The position numbers and the translations under genes were made by a program. Below the pieces are notes generated by a model. That model did not search any database, was not told the origin of the DNA, and was given only the letters and a program-made list of their open reading frames with translations. Below, in pieces: positions 7,680 to 15,868 of a stretch of 56,713 nucleotides of DNA (its first letter is position 1; every line of letters starts with the position of its first letter). The DNA lies in assembly GCA_902775285.1 (NCBI GenBank), contig CACYLI010000006.1, positions 1 to 56,713 of the forward strand, given 5' to 3'. Source of the DNA: an uncultured Erysipelotrichaceae bacterium. Its GTDB lineage: Bacteria > Bacillota_I > Bacilli_A > RF39 > UBA660.

Positions 7680-8620
7680 TAATATGAATTAAATCCAATT
7701 CTATTCTTTAAAAATTCAGGTGTTTGTGCAAATACAAAGTCATCATATAAATTAGCATCCATTAAATAAACCGTTCCTCTATTATTAATTGCAAAACTCC
7801 ACTCAATTTCTTTAATTTCTTCCATTTCCTTAGCAAGGACTTTAGATAATTCTATAATTTCATTATATTTAGGAATTTCAAATCCATTAAAATCATAAGT
7901 ATAATTCTTACCATCTTTATCTTTTAAATGTCCAATTATTTTTCCATTATTTGTATTAATACAACCACTTATTATTTCTTCCTTTTCTTTGAATTTTATT
8001 GATGAAGAAAGTATCAATGGTTTTTTATCAAATATAGTTGTGACATTTATAAGTACTAAATCACTATTAATATCATCTAATTTTTTATTTTGTTTAAAAT
8101 CTTTTTCTATTAATACTAACTTATCTTTTTTTATCTTATCTATCATATAAGCAGGACTTCTATAATCATCTAAATTATAAACTTTATAAGTCTTTATAAA
8201 ACTATTTTTACTACTTCTACATATTAGTTTTTTATACTTTAGACATAATTCTTCATATTGCTTGAAATTTAAATTATTAACATCTATTACTTCTCTCTTT
8301 AAATAATCTTTAAATCTTAACATAAATAATTCTTTATCACTTATAACATTAGTTATTTTTTTATTATATAAAAACTTTTCCATACTTTTATGTCTTCTAA
8401 TATTTGTATAAGTATTTCTTTTTTCAGCTCCAATCATATAGTATTCATATATTCTATATTCGTTACTAGTTAAACGATATCTAATTCTACACCAAATAAT
8501 ATCTAATAAAATTAAAAATCTTATCTTAGATGACTTATCATGTATATAATTTATATTTTTATTTAAATGATATAGGTTATATTTAATTTTTTTTATGAAT
8601 ACCTTTATTTTTTCTTTCAT
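7646..8620 (-). CDS. Sugar-transfer-associated ATP-grasp-like protein
   Basis: 324 residues from the ATG at 8620, preceded by AGGTGGG; the longer frame starts at 8671 inside the -35 box and is rejected. The sequence resembles the ATP-grasp family found in capsule and polysaccharide loci (ATPgrasp_ST): N-terminal basic helices, Arg-Tyr-Arg-Leu-Thr-Ser-Asn-Glu-Tyr, a Lys-Tyr-Lys-Lys-Leu-Ile-Cys nucleotide-binding strand (about 130) and a C-terminal Glu-Trp-Ser-Phe-Ala with Leu-Met-Asp-Ala-Asn-Leu where active members have Glu-Gly-Asn. The metal-binding end is therefore altered and activity is uncertain. It lies alone between two AAA+ genes on the other strand. Confidence 0.6.
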   Translation of the reverse strand: MKEKIKVFIKKIKYNLYHLNKNINYIHDKSSKIRFLILLDIIWCRIRYRLTSNEYRIYEYYMIGAEKRNTYTNIRRHKSMEKFLYNKKITNVISDKELFMLRFKDYLKREVIDVNNLNFKQYEELCLKYKKLICRSSKNSFIKTYKVYNLDDYRSPAYMIDKIKKDKLVLIEKDFKQNKKLDDINSDLVLINVTTIFDKKPLILSSSIKFKEKEEIISGCINTNNGKIIGHLKDKDGKNYTYDFNGFEIPKYNEIIELSKVLAKEMEEIKEIEWSFAINNRGTVYLMDANLYDDFVFAQTPEFLKNRIGFNSYYKSILKSYFDF

Positions 8621-8642
8621 AATCCCACCTGTATTTAATTCA

Positions 8643-8671
8643 ATTATATATTTTTTCATATAAAATATCAA
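8643..8671 (-). promoter_or_regulatory. Sigma-A promoter of the ATP-grasp gene
   Basis: Minus-strand TTGATA (8666-8671), 17 bases, TATAAT (8643-8648), 23 bases before the ATG at 8620. It decides the start, because the longer frame would begin in the -35 hexamer. Confidence 0.7.
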
Positions 8672-8678
8672 TAAAAGT

Positions 8679-8707
8679 TTGACTACATTATTAAAATTAA
8701 CTATAAT
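8679..8707 (+). promoter_or_regulatory. Sigma-A promoter of the ClpX-like gene
   Basis: TTGACT (8679-8684), 17 bases, perfect TATAAT (8702-8707), followed by AAAGGAG and the start at 8737. Confidence 0.8.
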
Positions 8708-8736
8708 AAATCGTATTTATGAAAAAGGAGTAAAAT

Positions 8737-10278
8737 ATGATGAATGAAAGCAATATATTAACAATTCTATTTGAAAGAAAAATATTAAAAAAAGAAGATA
8801 ATAATATTATATATGTATATTTGCCATTAGAAGTAGTTAAAGGACGTGAATATAATTTTGATGGAACTAAATTATTATCAGTAAAGACTAAATATGTTAA
8901 AAATATTACTCCTCAAACAATAGAAAATGTCATGGATAATGAAGATACAATTGAATTTAATTATATTGATGATCTAGCAAACATGAATGAAAAATATGTA
9001 TATGGTTTTTCAATAATTGTTGATAATTTGTCAAATAGTAAAATTAAAGAAACTATGGATTACATGATTGATGATTTAGAAGAAGTAAAAACTCATAGTA
9101 TATTTCATACATTTAATTCAAGAGATGGATGGAATAAATTATTTGTAACTGCTAAAGACTTAAATATAAATGTTAATCCAGAGAATTATTATGAATTACA
9201 AGACTTAATGTATGGTCAATTAGATGGATTTGATTATGATATAAAAACTCTAATTGAAAATGAAAAAGAAAGAATATCAACTCCAAGTTTTAATCTTATT
9301 TTACCATATAAAAAAAGATTATATTCTGATCAAATATATGATAGAGTTAGTAAAACTGTTATATGTCAAGATGAACAAATAAAAAAAATATCAACTGTTA
9401 TTGCTAAAAATTCTAGTTTAACTATTCCATCTTTAAAATCTAATATTCTTGTATGTGGTCATACAGGTGTTGGAAAAACAGAAATATTTAGATCTATTCA
9501 TGAAAACTTTAATATGCCAGTTGCGTTTGAAGATTCAAATGAATATACTGCATCTAGTTTTAAAGGTAAAGATGTAACTGATATGTTAGTTAATTTATAT
9601 AATAATGCAGATGGAGATTTAGAAAGTGCTGAAAGAGGAATATTAGTAATTGATGAAATAGATAAAAAAGCAGGAAACGAACATGAAACACTAACATCTG
9701 CAGTTATAAATTCTTTTCTTAAAATGATGGAAGGACATATATATAGAATTACAGTTGGAAAAGAAGAAATTGAGTTTGATACATCATTTCTTACATTTGC
9801 TTTCTTAGGTGCCTTTTCTGGTATTGAAGAATTCTCAAATACTAGAAAGAATATTGGTTTTATGTCTAATGAAGAAATAGAAGAACAAAATAAAGTTACA
9901 AATATATATACTGAAGAAGCTCTTAGAAAATATGGATTACTTCCTGAATTTATTGGTAGATGTGATACTATTGTTAGAATGAATGATTTAACAAAAGATG
10001 ATTTAATTAAAATAATGCACGCATCTGATAAAAGTCAATTAAATCTATATAAAGAAGATTTTAGACAAAAAGGTATAAACTTTATATACGATGATGAAAC
10101 TATAGAAGCTATTGCTAGAAAAGCTATTGAACTTAAAAAAGGAGCAAGAAGTATAAAAAAGATTGTTGAAGAAATAGTAAGTGATATTAATTATCAAATT
10201 TATTCAACTAAAAAATTTCAAGAATTAATAATAACAAAAGAAACTATAGAAGATAATAAAAAGTACATTTTAAGATAA
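8737..10278 (+). CDS. ClpX-like AAA+ unfoldase lacking the zinc-binding domain
   Basis: 513 residues (start ATG-ATG after AAAGGAG). Residues 1-190 have no Cys zinc cluster and no known family. Residues 195-490 follow ClpX: Walker A GHTGVGKT (241-248), pore-1 region Ser-Phe-Lys-Gly where ClpX has Gly-Tyr-Val-Gly, Walker B ILVIDE (302-307), Ile-Gly-Phe loop (373-375), Glu-Phe-Ile-Gly-Arg (404-408) and sensor-2 Gly-Ala-Arg (469-471). In ClpX the Ile-Gly-Phe loop docks onto ClpP, so a ClpP-like peptidase partner is possible. The new N-terminus implies different substrates. Its 3' end overlaps the convergent gene by 9 bases. Confidence 0.85.
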   Translation: MMNESNILTILFERKILKKEDNNIIYVYLPLEVVKGREYNFDGTKLLSVKTKYVKNITPQTIENVMDNEDTIEFNYIDDLANMNEKYVYGFSIIVDNLSNSKIKETMDYMIDDLEEVKTHSIFHTFNSRDGWNKLFVTAKDLNINVNPENYYELQDLMYGQLDGFDYDIKTLIENEKERISTPSFNLILPYKKRLYSDQIYDRVSKTVICQDEQIKKISTVIAKNSSLTIPSLKSNILVCGHTGVGKTEIFRSIHENFNMPVAFEDSNEYTASSFKGKDVTDMLVNLYNNADGDLESAERGILVIDEIDKKAGNEHETLTSAVINSFLKMMEGHIYRITVGKEEIEFDTSFLTFAFLGAFSGIEEFSNTRKNIGFMSNEEIEEQNKVTNIYTEEALRKYGLLPEFIGRCDTIVRMNDLTKDDLIKIMHASDKSQLNLYKEDFRQKGINFIYDDETIEAIARKAIELKKGARSIKKIVEEIVSDINYQIYSTKKFQELIITKETIEDNKKYILR

Positions 10279-11037
10279 TAATTCATCTATACTAACTATT
10301 CTATATCCCCTACTTTTAATATATTTTATAGTTGAATCTAATTCTATAATATTTTGATTATTTTCCTTGATAAATATAATAACACCTTTATCAAGGATTT
10401 TTTTTGTATTTAAAAGAAGATCTTTGTCTATATAATTTATAATTTTAATTGTATTTATTTTTTCTTTCTTGCAATATTCTAATAAATCATAATTATTATA
10501 ATTTACACAATAAAAATGAGAAGCTTTCTTTTTAAAATCTTTTATATCATTCTTATTAGTTTTATATAAAATATTTTCTAAATCATAATGACTTTTATCT
10601 ACTAAATAATTAATATTAATACTCTCTAATTCCTTAATACTTTCTATTTTTGAATATAATTTATAATCTATCATATCAATAACTAAGCTAATATTTTTTT
10701 CATGATTATTACCACTTAAGATATATTTATCTAAATTATCTTCTTTATTCAAAATACATTTATTTTTCTTAAATTCTAATAAATCTTTTTTAAACCCAAT
10801 TCCTTTCATATTTGAATAACTCTTAGATTTATCTATTTTAATTCCACTATATCCTAAAACAATACCATCTTTATTAATATATCCTTCTATACATTCATTA
10901 TCATATACACTAGCATAATCATTAATAGATGTAAGTATTGTATTATTGTATTCTGAAAGTTCTATTACTTTATCTGTATAATATAAACTAAATATAGTAA
11001 AAAATAGAATTAATAAATATTTTAAATATGGTTTCAT
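10270..11037 (-). CDS. Membrane-anchored protein, possible degenerate polysaccharide deacetylase
   Basis: 255 residues. Residues 4-22 are a signal-anchor helix with the rest outside. The C-terminal end (about 215-255) has the pattern of the last strand and helix of NodB-type polysaccharide deacetylases (Thr-Ile-Lys-Tyr-Ile-Lys-Ser-Arg-Gly-Tyr-Arg-Ile-Val-Ser). None of the catalytic motifs (Thr-Phe-Asp-Asp; His-X3-His) is visible, so it is either a non-enzymatic relative or an unrelated alpha/beta protein. Very low-complexity Lys/Asn/Ile composition. Converges on and overlaps the ClpX-like gene by 9 bases. Confidence 0.4.
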   Translation of the reverse strand: MKPYLKYLLILFFTIFSLYYTDKVIELSEYNNTILTSINDYASVYDNECIEGYINKDGIVLGYSGIKIDKSKSYSNMKGIGFKKDLLEFKKNKCILNKEDNLDKYILSGNNHEKNISLVIDMIDYKLYSKIESIKELESININYLVDKSHYDLENILYKTNKNDIKDFKKKASHFYCVNYNNYDLLEYCKKEKINTIKIINYIDKDLLLNTKKILDKGVIIFIKENNQNIIELDSTIKYIKSRGYRIVSIDELLS

Positions 11038-11045
11038 AATAAATT

Positions 11046-11085
11046 ATATAAAAAAAGACTCAAGAATATACATTGAATCTTTTTT
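11046..11085 (-). terminator. Terminator of the M3-like peptidase gene
   Basis: 12-bp stem (11052-11063 with 11073-11084, one G-U pair on the minus strand) followed by T run; the gene's stop at 11060 is within it. Confidence 0.7.
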
Positions 11086-12310
11086 TAAGTTCTTTTGTTT
11101 CACCTTTAATTTTTTCTCTAATTAGTTTTCCACTAACAAAGTCATCTACACTTATTCCCATCATTTCTATACATTCTTCAATATTAGCTTCTTTTCTAGA
11201 AGTTATCAAATTATTAAATACTTTTAGAAATTCCTTTGTACTCAAATCTTTTATTTGATTTAAATGAAGAGCAAATAAATATCCAAGACTATAAATAATA
11301 TCATCCCTATATGGTAGTTCTAAATGCTTATTAACAATTAAATTTCCATCTTTATCAAAAAATAAATTATCTAATTTATATTCTCCAGTTTTAACTATTA
11401 TTTCACCTTCATCATTATATTTTATATCTTCTTTTTTAATAGTGTCTGTTTCTGGTACTAATAAATTACCTTCTAAATTTATGAAAGTTTCACGACTATT
11501 TGACTTCTTTAATGTTTCATAAGCTGCATTAATAACTTGAAATCTATTGTTATACATAACTAATGGAGCATCTACATCTATCTTATTCTTTTTCAAATAA
11601 TCATACATTGCAAATTCAAAAGTAGTTGATGGAACCTCTATTAATAAATCACTAAATATATTCATTACTTTTTGTTGAGGAAATCTATATGTTTCAGCAT
11701 CTATTGCATGACCAAGTTCATGAGTAAGCGCAGTCATAGATACACTAGAATATTTATTAAACATAGCTACTATATAACCTGAATTAAGCCAATTTAAACT
11801 TGTAAAAAAACCACCAATATCTTTATTTGTATCAGAGCTCTTATCAACATAATCAAAATGAATTCTTTTTTCATCAAAATACTTTTTAACAATATTATAA
11901 TACTTATCACCATATTGTGAATAAAATGATAGTATTATATCTATAAATTCTTTTTCACTATATTCTCTATTACAATCAAAACAAGGAATAAGTTTATATC
12001 TTATACTTTTTAAATATGCATAGGCATTTCTAAATAAATCATAAAATAATTCATCATAATTATTTGCTTTATTTATAAAATCATTTACTTTTTTATTAAT
12101 TAAGTCATCTAACAAAGCATCTGTCTTTTTCTCATTATTATATGGTGTTATTTTTGTAAACATTTTTGATTTAGTATTTGCAAGAATACCATTAAGCACA
12201 CAAAAATTAGGATAATCATACTTAACCATATTTTTATTTGGATTTAATAATAATTCATTTCTTGTATAATAAAGATCTCTTATTAAAATGTTTTCATCAA
12301 TACTTAACAT
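11060..12310 (-). CDS. M3-family-like metallopeptidase
   Basis: 416 residues from the ATG at 12310, next to a GGGGGA ribosome site; the frame opens at a TTG (12331) that is less likely. The zinc motif His-Glu-Leu-Gly-His (HEXXH) is followed by Ala-Ile-Asp, and about 25 residues later by Glu-Val-Pro-Ser-Thr-Thr-Phe-Glu, the third zinc ligand region of M3 oligoendopeptidases (PepF type). The protein is about 150-200 residues shorter than usual PepF, mainly at the N-terminus. No signal peptide, so a cytoplasmic oligopeptidase is expected. Lys-rich C-terminus. Confidence 0.75.
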   Translation of the reverse strand: MLSIDENILIRDLYYTRNELLLNPNKNMVKYDYPNFCVLNGILANTKSKMFTKITPYNNEKKTDALLDDLINKKVNDFINKANNYDELFYDLFRNAYAYLKSIRYKLIPCFDCNREYSEKEFIDIILSFYSQYGDKYYNIVKKYFDEKRIHFDYVDKSSDTNKDIGGFFTSLNWLNSGYIVAMFNKYSSVSMTALTHELGHAIDAETYRFPQQKVMNIFSDLLIEVPSTTFEFAMYDYLKKNKIDVDAPLVMYNNRFQVINAAYETLKKSNSRETFINLEGNLLVPETDTIKKEDIKYNDEGEIIVKTGEYKLDNLFFDKDGNLIVNKHLELPYRDDIIYSLGYLFALHLNQIKDLSTKEFLKVFNNLITSRKEANIEECIEMMGISVDDFVSGKLIREKIKGETKELKKRFNVYS

Positions 12311-12367
12311 ATTTCCCCCATCATGCAACAATAAGATTATTTTAAAATAAATTATTATTTATTACAA

Positions 12368-12399
12368 ATAAAAATGTTAACTAAATGTATAGTTAACAT
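12368..12399 (-). terminator. Terminator of serS
   Basis: 9-bp perfect stem (12375-12383 with 12390-12398), then a short T run on the minus strand. Confidence 0.6.
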
Positions 12400-12406
12400 C
12401 AATTGT

Positions 12407-13693
12407 TTACTTACTAGGACTTATTAACTCTTTACCACCCATATAAGGTCTTAAAACTTTTGGAATTCTAATACTTCCATCTTCATTATAATTATTTTCA
12501 ACTAAGGCGATTAATCCACGAGGAGATGCAAGTACTGTATTATTTAACGTATGAACATAATATGTTCCATTTTCGCCCTTAGTTCTAATACCTAAACGTC
12601 TTGCTTGGGCATCACCTAAATTAGAACAAGATCCTACTTCAAAATATTTTTTTTGTCTAGGACTCCAAGCTTCTATATCACAAGATTTAACTTTTAAATC
12701 AGCTAAATCTCCACTACAACATTCAAGTTGTCTTACAGGTATATCTAAGTTTCTAAATACTTCAACTGTATATTTCCACATATCTTCATAATACTTCATT
12801 GATTCTTCTGGTTCACATAAAACAATCATTTCTTGTTTTTCAAATTGGTGTACTCTATATAGTCCTCTTTCTTCAAGACCATGACTACCACCTTCTTTTC
12901 TAAAGCAAGGAGAATATGATGTCATTCTTATTGGAAGACTATCTTTAGAAACAATCTGATCTTTAAATCTTCCTATCATTGAATGTTCACTAGTTCCTAT
13001 TAAATATAAATCTTCATTTTCTATTTTATACATCATAGCTTCCATTTCAGGAAAAGACATAACTCCTGTTACTACATCACTATGAATCATAAATGGTGGA
13101 ATTGCATAAGTAAAGCCCTTATCAATCATGTAATCCCTTGCATAAGCTATCATTGCTTCATGAAGTCTAGCTATATCTCCAAGTAAATAATAGAAGCCTT
13201 CTCCACTAGTTCTTCCAGCTGCTACTTTATCCATTCCATTTAATCTTTCAATAATATCAGCATGATATGGTATTTCATATTCTGGTACAACTGGTTCTCC
13301 AAATCTTTCTACTTCAACATTTTCACTATCATCTTTACCTACAGGTACACTATCATCGATGATATTTGGAATAACCATCATTATTTCTTTAATATTTTTT
13401 TCTAATTCTACTTCTCTTTCTTCTAAAGAAACAATCTCACTTTGAATAGATGACACTTGTTCTTTAACACTATTTGCTTCATCTATTTTTTTATTACGCA
13501 TTAATTCACCGATAGACGAACTTAATTTATTCTTTTCACTTCTTAAATTATCACCTTTACTTTTACATTCACGATACTCTTTATCTAAATCATATACTTC
13601 ATCTACTAAAGGTAATTTTTCATCTTGAAATTTCTTCTTAATATTTTCTTTTACAACATCTCTGTTTTCTCTAATCAAATTAATATCTATCAT
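12407..13693 (-). CDS. serS: Seryl-tRNA synthetase
   Basis: 428 residues from the ATG at 13693, which has an AGAGGTG site 6 bases upstream (the longer frame from 13702 lacks one). Residues 1-105 form the long antiparallel coiled-coil arm that reads the tRNA-Ser variable arm. The class II core follows: motif 2 with Cys-Phe-Arg-Lys-Glu-Gly-Gly-Ser-His-Gly and Tyr-Arg-Val-His-Gln-Phe, then motif 3 with Asn-Asn-Thr-Val-Leu-Ala-Ser-Pro-Arg. Normal length. No T-box leader is visible: only about 40 bases separate the start from the upstream terminator. Confidence 0.96.
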   Translation of the reverse strand: MIDINLIRENRDVVKENIKKKFQDEKLPLVDEVYDLDKEYRECKSKGDNLRSEKNKLSSSIGELMRNKKIDEANSVKEQVSSIQSEIVSLEEREVELEKNIKEIMMVIPNIIDDSVPVGKDDSENVEVERFGEPVVPEYEIPYHADIIERLNGMDKVAAGRTSGEGFYYLLGDIARLHEAMIAYARDYMIDKGFTYAIPPFMIHSDVVTGVMSFPEMEAMMYKIENEDLYLIGTSEHSMIGRFKDQIVSKDSLPIRMTSYSPCFRKEGGSHGLEERGLYRVHQFEKQEMIVLCEPEESMKYYEDMWKYTVEVFRNLDIPVRQLECCSGDLADLKVKSCDIEAWSPRQKKYFEVGSCSNLGDAQARRLGIRTKGENGTYYVHTLNNTVLASPRGLIALVENNYNEDGSIRIPKVLRPYMGGKELISPSK

Positions 13694-13735
13694 AATTAAC
13701 ACCTCTTAAATATAATAACATTATTTTATCAAAAT

Positions 13736-13758
13736 AAAAAGAGAAAACTCTCTTTTTT
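13736..13758 (-). terminator. Terminator after the YjcZ-like pair
   Basis: Stem AAAAGAGA/TCTCTTTT around 13737-13756 with T runs on both sides, just after the stop of the micro-gene at 13765. Confidence 0.65.
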
Positions 13759-13764
13759 TATATA

Positions 13765-13857
13765 CTACCATCCTCCAAAACCAAAAATAATAGCTAAGAG
13801 AATAAATAGAATTAATATTATAAAAAATATATTTGAACCTTGATTACAACCTATCAT
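13765..13857 (-). CDS. YjcZ-like miniprotein 2
   Basis: 30 residues, too short for ordinary gene callers. AAGGAGG precedes its ATG (13857) by 9 bases. Residues 9-25 form one hydrophobic helix (Phe-Ile-Leu-Leu-Ala-Ile-Ile-Phe-Gly) after a Gly/Asn/Cys start, and it ends Gly-Phe-Gly-Gly-Trp. This is the layout of YjcZ-family sporulation proteins, tiny one-helix membrane proteins of Bacilli. It directly follows a clearer member, so tandem duplication is likely. Confidence 0.7.
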   Translation of the reverse strand: MIGCNQGSNIFFIILILFILLAIIFGFGGW

Positions 13858-13877
13858 ATTATGTTCACCTCCTTATA

Positions 13878-13982
13878 CTAAATAAAAGCACCTAGTATGA
13901 TTACTAGTAAAATGAATAGTACTAAAGCAAAAGCTGCTCCACCAATTCCATTTGAATTATTACATCCGCATCCAGTATTCAT
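13878..13982 (-). CDS. YjcZ-family miniprotein 1
   Basis: 34 residues. The ATG at 13982 follows AAGGAGG by 7 bases. A Cys/Asn/Gly-rich start (two Cys at 5 and 7) leads into the hallmark Phe-Ala-Leu-Val-Leu-Phe-Ile-Leu-Leu-Val-Ile-Ile-Leu-Gly-Ala, the conserved core of YjcZ proteins. Family members accumulate in Bacillus sporulation; their function is not known. Together with spoVAC-E in this window it supports a spore-forming ancestry. Confidence 0.8.
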   Translation of the reverse strand: MNTGCGCNNSNGIGGAAFALVLFILLVIILGAFI

Positions 13983-14053
13983 AAAACATTCCTCCTTTTT
14001 TATATTTACACTTTATACTATGATAAACTTACTTTTTTGTGTATGATAATTAC

Positions 14054-14082
14054 TTGTATTTTAATAGTTTATTTGCTATTAT
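14054..14082 (+). promoter_or_regulatory. Sigma-A promoter of prsA
   Basis: TTGTAT (14054-14059), 17 bases, TATTAT (14077-14082), then TTAGGAGG and the ATG at 14104. Confidence 0.75.
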
Positions 14083-14103
14083 ATTAAGAGTTAGGAGGAA
14101 TTT

Positions 14104-15051
14104 ATGAAAAGAAAATTATTAATTGGTTTTATATGTTTATTTCTTGTATGTGGATGTAAAGATGTAAAATTAACAGATGGTAAAAATGCAATTGTTACTT
14201 TTGAAGAAGGTGGAATTAGTTCTGATGAGTTATTTAGTGTTTTAAAGGATAAATATGGTGCTAATGAACTTGTTAATTTAATAGATGCTTATTTACTAGA
14301 AAAGAAATATGATAAAACAAGTGATGAAACTACATATATTAATCAAAATGTTAAATCTATAAAAGATGCAGCATCTTCAGCAAATGTTAGTTTTGATACT
14401 TATATTAGTACATATTATGGATTTAATGATGAAAGTGATTTAAGAAGTGCTCTACAGTTATCATATAGAAGAAATAAATGGGCACAAGATTATGCCAAAG
14501 AAACAGTAACTGATAAACAAATTAATGAATATTATGATACTGAAGTATATGGTGATATAGAAGCTAGTCAAATTCTTATAACTATTGATGCTTCAAGTAG
14601 CGCTACTGATGAAGAAAAAAAGACAGCTGAAAATAAAGCATTAGATACTGCTAAAAAAGTAATTGAAGAATTAAAAAATGGAAAAGATTTTGCAGAACTT
14701 GCTAAAGAATATTCAAAAGATAGTAAAACTGCTAGTAATGGTGGAAGCCTTGGAAAAGTAAATAAAGGTGATTTAGAAAGTGAAGCACTAGATGCATTAA
14801 GAGAATTAAAAGATGGAAGTTATACAACAAGTCCTGTTAAATCATCTGATGGATATCATATTTTATATAGAACTAGTCAAGATAAAAAACCAGAATTAAC
14901 AGATGAATTAAAAGAAACAATAATCTCTTCTATAGCTGATGAAATAGCTAGTGAAAGTGAATTTCTTACAACTGCTGTAAAAGCTTTAAGAGAACAAAAT
15001 AAAATGAAAATAATTGATACTGATTTAGAAAAAGAAATTGTAACAGAATAA
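14104..15051 (+). CDS. prsA: PrsA-like lipoprotein peptidyl-prolyl isomerase
   Basis: 315 residues. A lipoprotein signal with lipobox Leu-Val-Cys-Gly-Cys ends at Cys18, so it is anchored on the outer face of the membrane. The parvulin domain spans about 150-265: Glu-Ala-Ser-Gln-Ile-Leu-Ile at its start, Gly-Gly-Ser-Leu-Gly-Lys and Ser-Asp-Gly-Tyr-His-Ile-Leu at its end. Flanking N- and C-terminal helices form the chaperone bowl as in PrsA/SurA. It should help exported proteins fold. AGGAGG site before the ATG, own promoter, bidirectional terminator shared with recX. Confidence 0.9.
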   Translation: MKRKLLIGFICLFLVCGCKDVKLTDGKNAIVTFEEGGISSDELFSVLKDKYGANELVNLIDAYLLEKKYDKTSDETTYINQNVKSIKDAASSANVSFDTYISTYYGFNDESDLRSALQLSYRRNKWAQDYAKETVTDKQINEYYDTEVYGDIEASQILITIDASSSATDEEKKTAENKALDTAKKVIEELKNGKDFAELAKEYSKDSKTASNGGSLGKVNKGDLESEALDALRELKDGSYTTSPVKSSDGYHILYRTSQDKKPELTDELKETIISSIADEIASESEFLTTAVKALREQNKMKIIDTDLEKEIVTE

Positions 15052-15076
15052 AACTTCACAAATGTGAAGTTTTTTA
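15049..15076. terminator. Bidirectional terminator between prsA and recX
   Basis: Stem AACTTCAC (15052-15059) with GTGAAGTT (15064-15071), AAAA before and TTTTTT after, so it can work on both strands. Confidence 0.8.
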
Positions 15077-15811
15077 TTTTAACATTAAATTAATATCTTC
15101 ATAACTATATCCTTTTCTTAGTAAAGAATTAATTATTTTAGTTTTATCTCCTTTAAATTTTTTATTACATTTTTCATAATCTTTTTCTAAAGCATTTGAT
15201 TCATAATTTATATTTGATAATTCTTTTTCTATCAAATCTTTATCATAACCCATATTATATAAATCATTCTTCATTTTATTAATAAACATATAATAACTTT
15301 TACTTTTCATTAAATTTTTCTTTTTATTAATAACTTTTTTTATTTTTTCTTCCCATACTTCATATGGTATAGTATTTAAGTATTCATCAATCTCATTTTC
15401 TTTAAAATCTGCATCCATAAGATTCTTTTTTATTTTATATGGTCCATCAGTACTTAAATTAACTTTATCATTAACAAAAGCAATTATATAACTCTTATTA
15501 TTTAATAAACCTATATTCTCTAACTTTTTAATAGCATTATTCACTAATTCTTCATTAAATCCTTTATTAGTAAGATATTTATATACTTCTTTTTTATTTC
15601 TCATTTTAAATTCAATATAATTTAAAGCAGTTTCATATACATCATATTCTCTATTCTCTTCCACTATTTTATCTATTAAATCTAAATCTATATCATTTTT
15701 TATTAGTAAATCATATTTCAATATAACATCTTCATATAAAATTAATTCACTATTATCAAATATTACTTTATATTTATTTTTACCAGTTTTTTTAAATTTA
15801 TTTATTTTCAT
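15074..15811 (-). CDS. recX: Regulatory protein RecX
   Basis: 245 residues. RecX binds RecA filaments and limits recombination. The repeated three-helix units typical of RecX are visible: a unit with Ala-Leu-Asn-Tyr-Ile-Glu-Phe-Lys-Met-Arg (about 63-72), Lys-Gly-Phe and Leu-Glu-Asn-Ile-Gly-Leu-Leu-Asn, then Asp-Gly-Pro-Tyr-Lys-Ile-Lys-Lys-Asn-Leu and two more units to the end. An N-terminal beta extension of about 55 residues is as in Bacillus RecX. No recA in the window. Closes against prsA through a shared terminator. Confidence 0.9.
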   Translation of the reverse strand: MKINKFKKTGKNKYKVIFDNSELILYEDVILKYDLLIKNDIDLDLIDKIVEENREYDVYETALNYIEFKMRNKKEVYKYLTNKGFNEELVNNAIKKLENIGLLNNKSYIIAFVNDKVNLSTDGPYKIKKNLMDADFKENEIDEYLNTIPYEVWEEKIKKVINKKKNLMKSKSYYMFINKMKNDLYNMGYDKDLIEKELSNINYESNALEKDYEKCNKKFKGDKTKIINSLLRKGYSYEDINLMLK

Positions 15812-15837
15812 AAAAACTCCTTACAAATATTTTATCA

Positions 15838-15868
15838 CAAAAAAAGAATTAGAATACTAATTCTTTTT
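15838..15868 (-). terminator. Terminator of the pilin-Hint gene
   Basis: 12-bp perfect stem AAAAAGAATTAG (15841-15852) with its complement (15857-15868); the gene's stop codon forms part of the stem. Confidence 0.75.

Noticed and set aside
10270..11037. Active polysaccharide deacetylase
   Set aside because: Only the end of the fold is suggestive; the Asp and His metal motifs are absent.
13694..13764. T-box leader of serS
   Set aside because: Only about 40 bases lie between the upstream terminator and serS; no T-box sequence or specifier stem fits.
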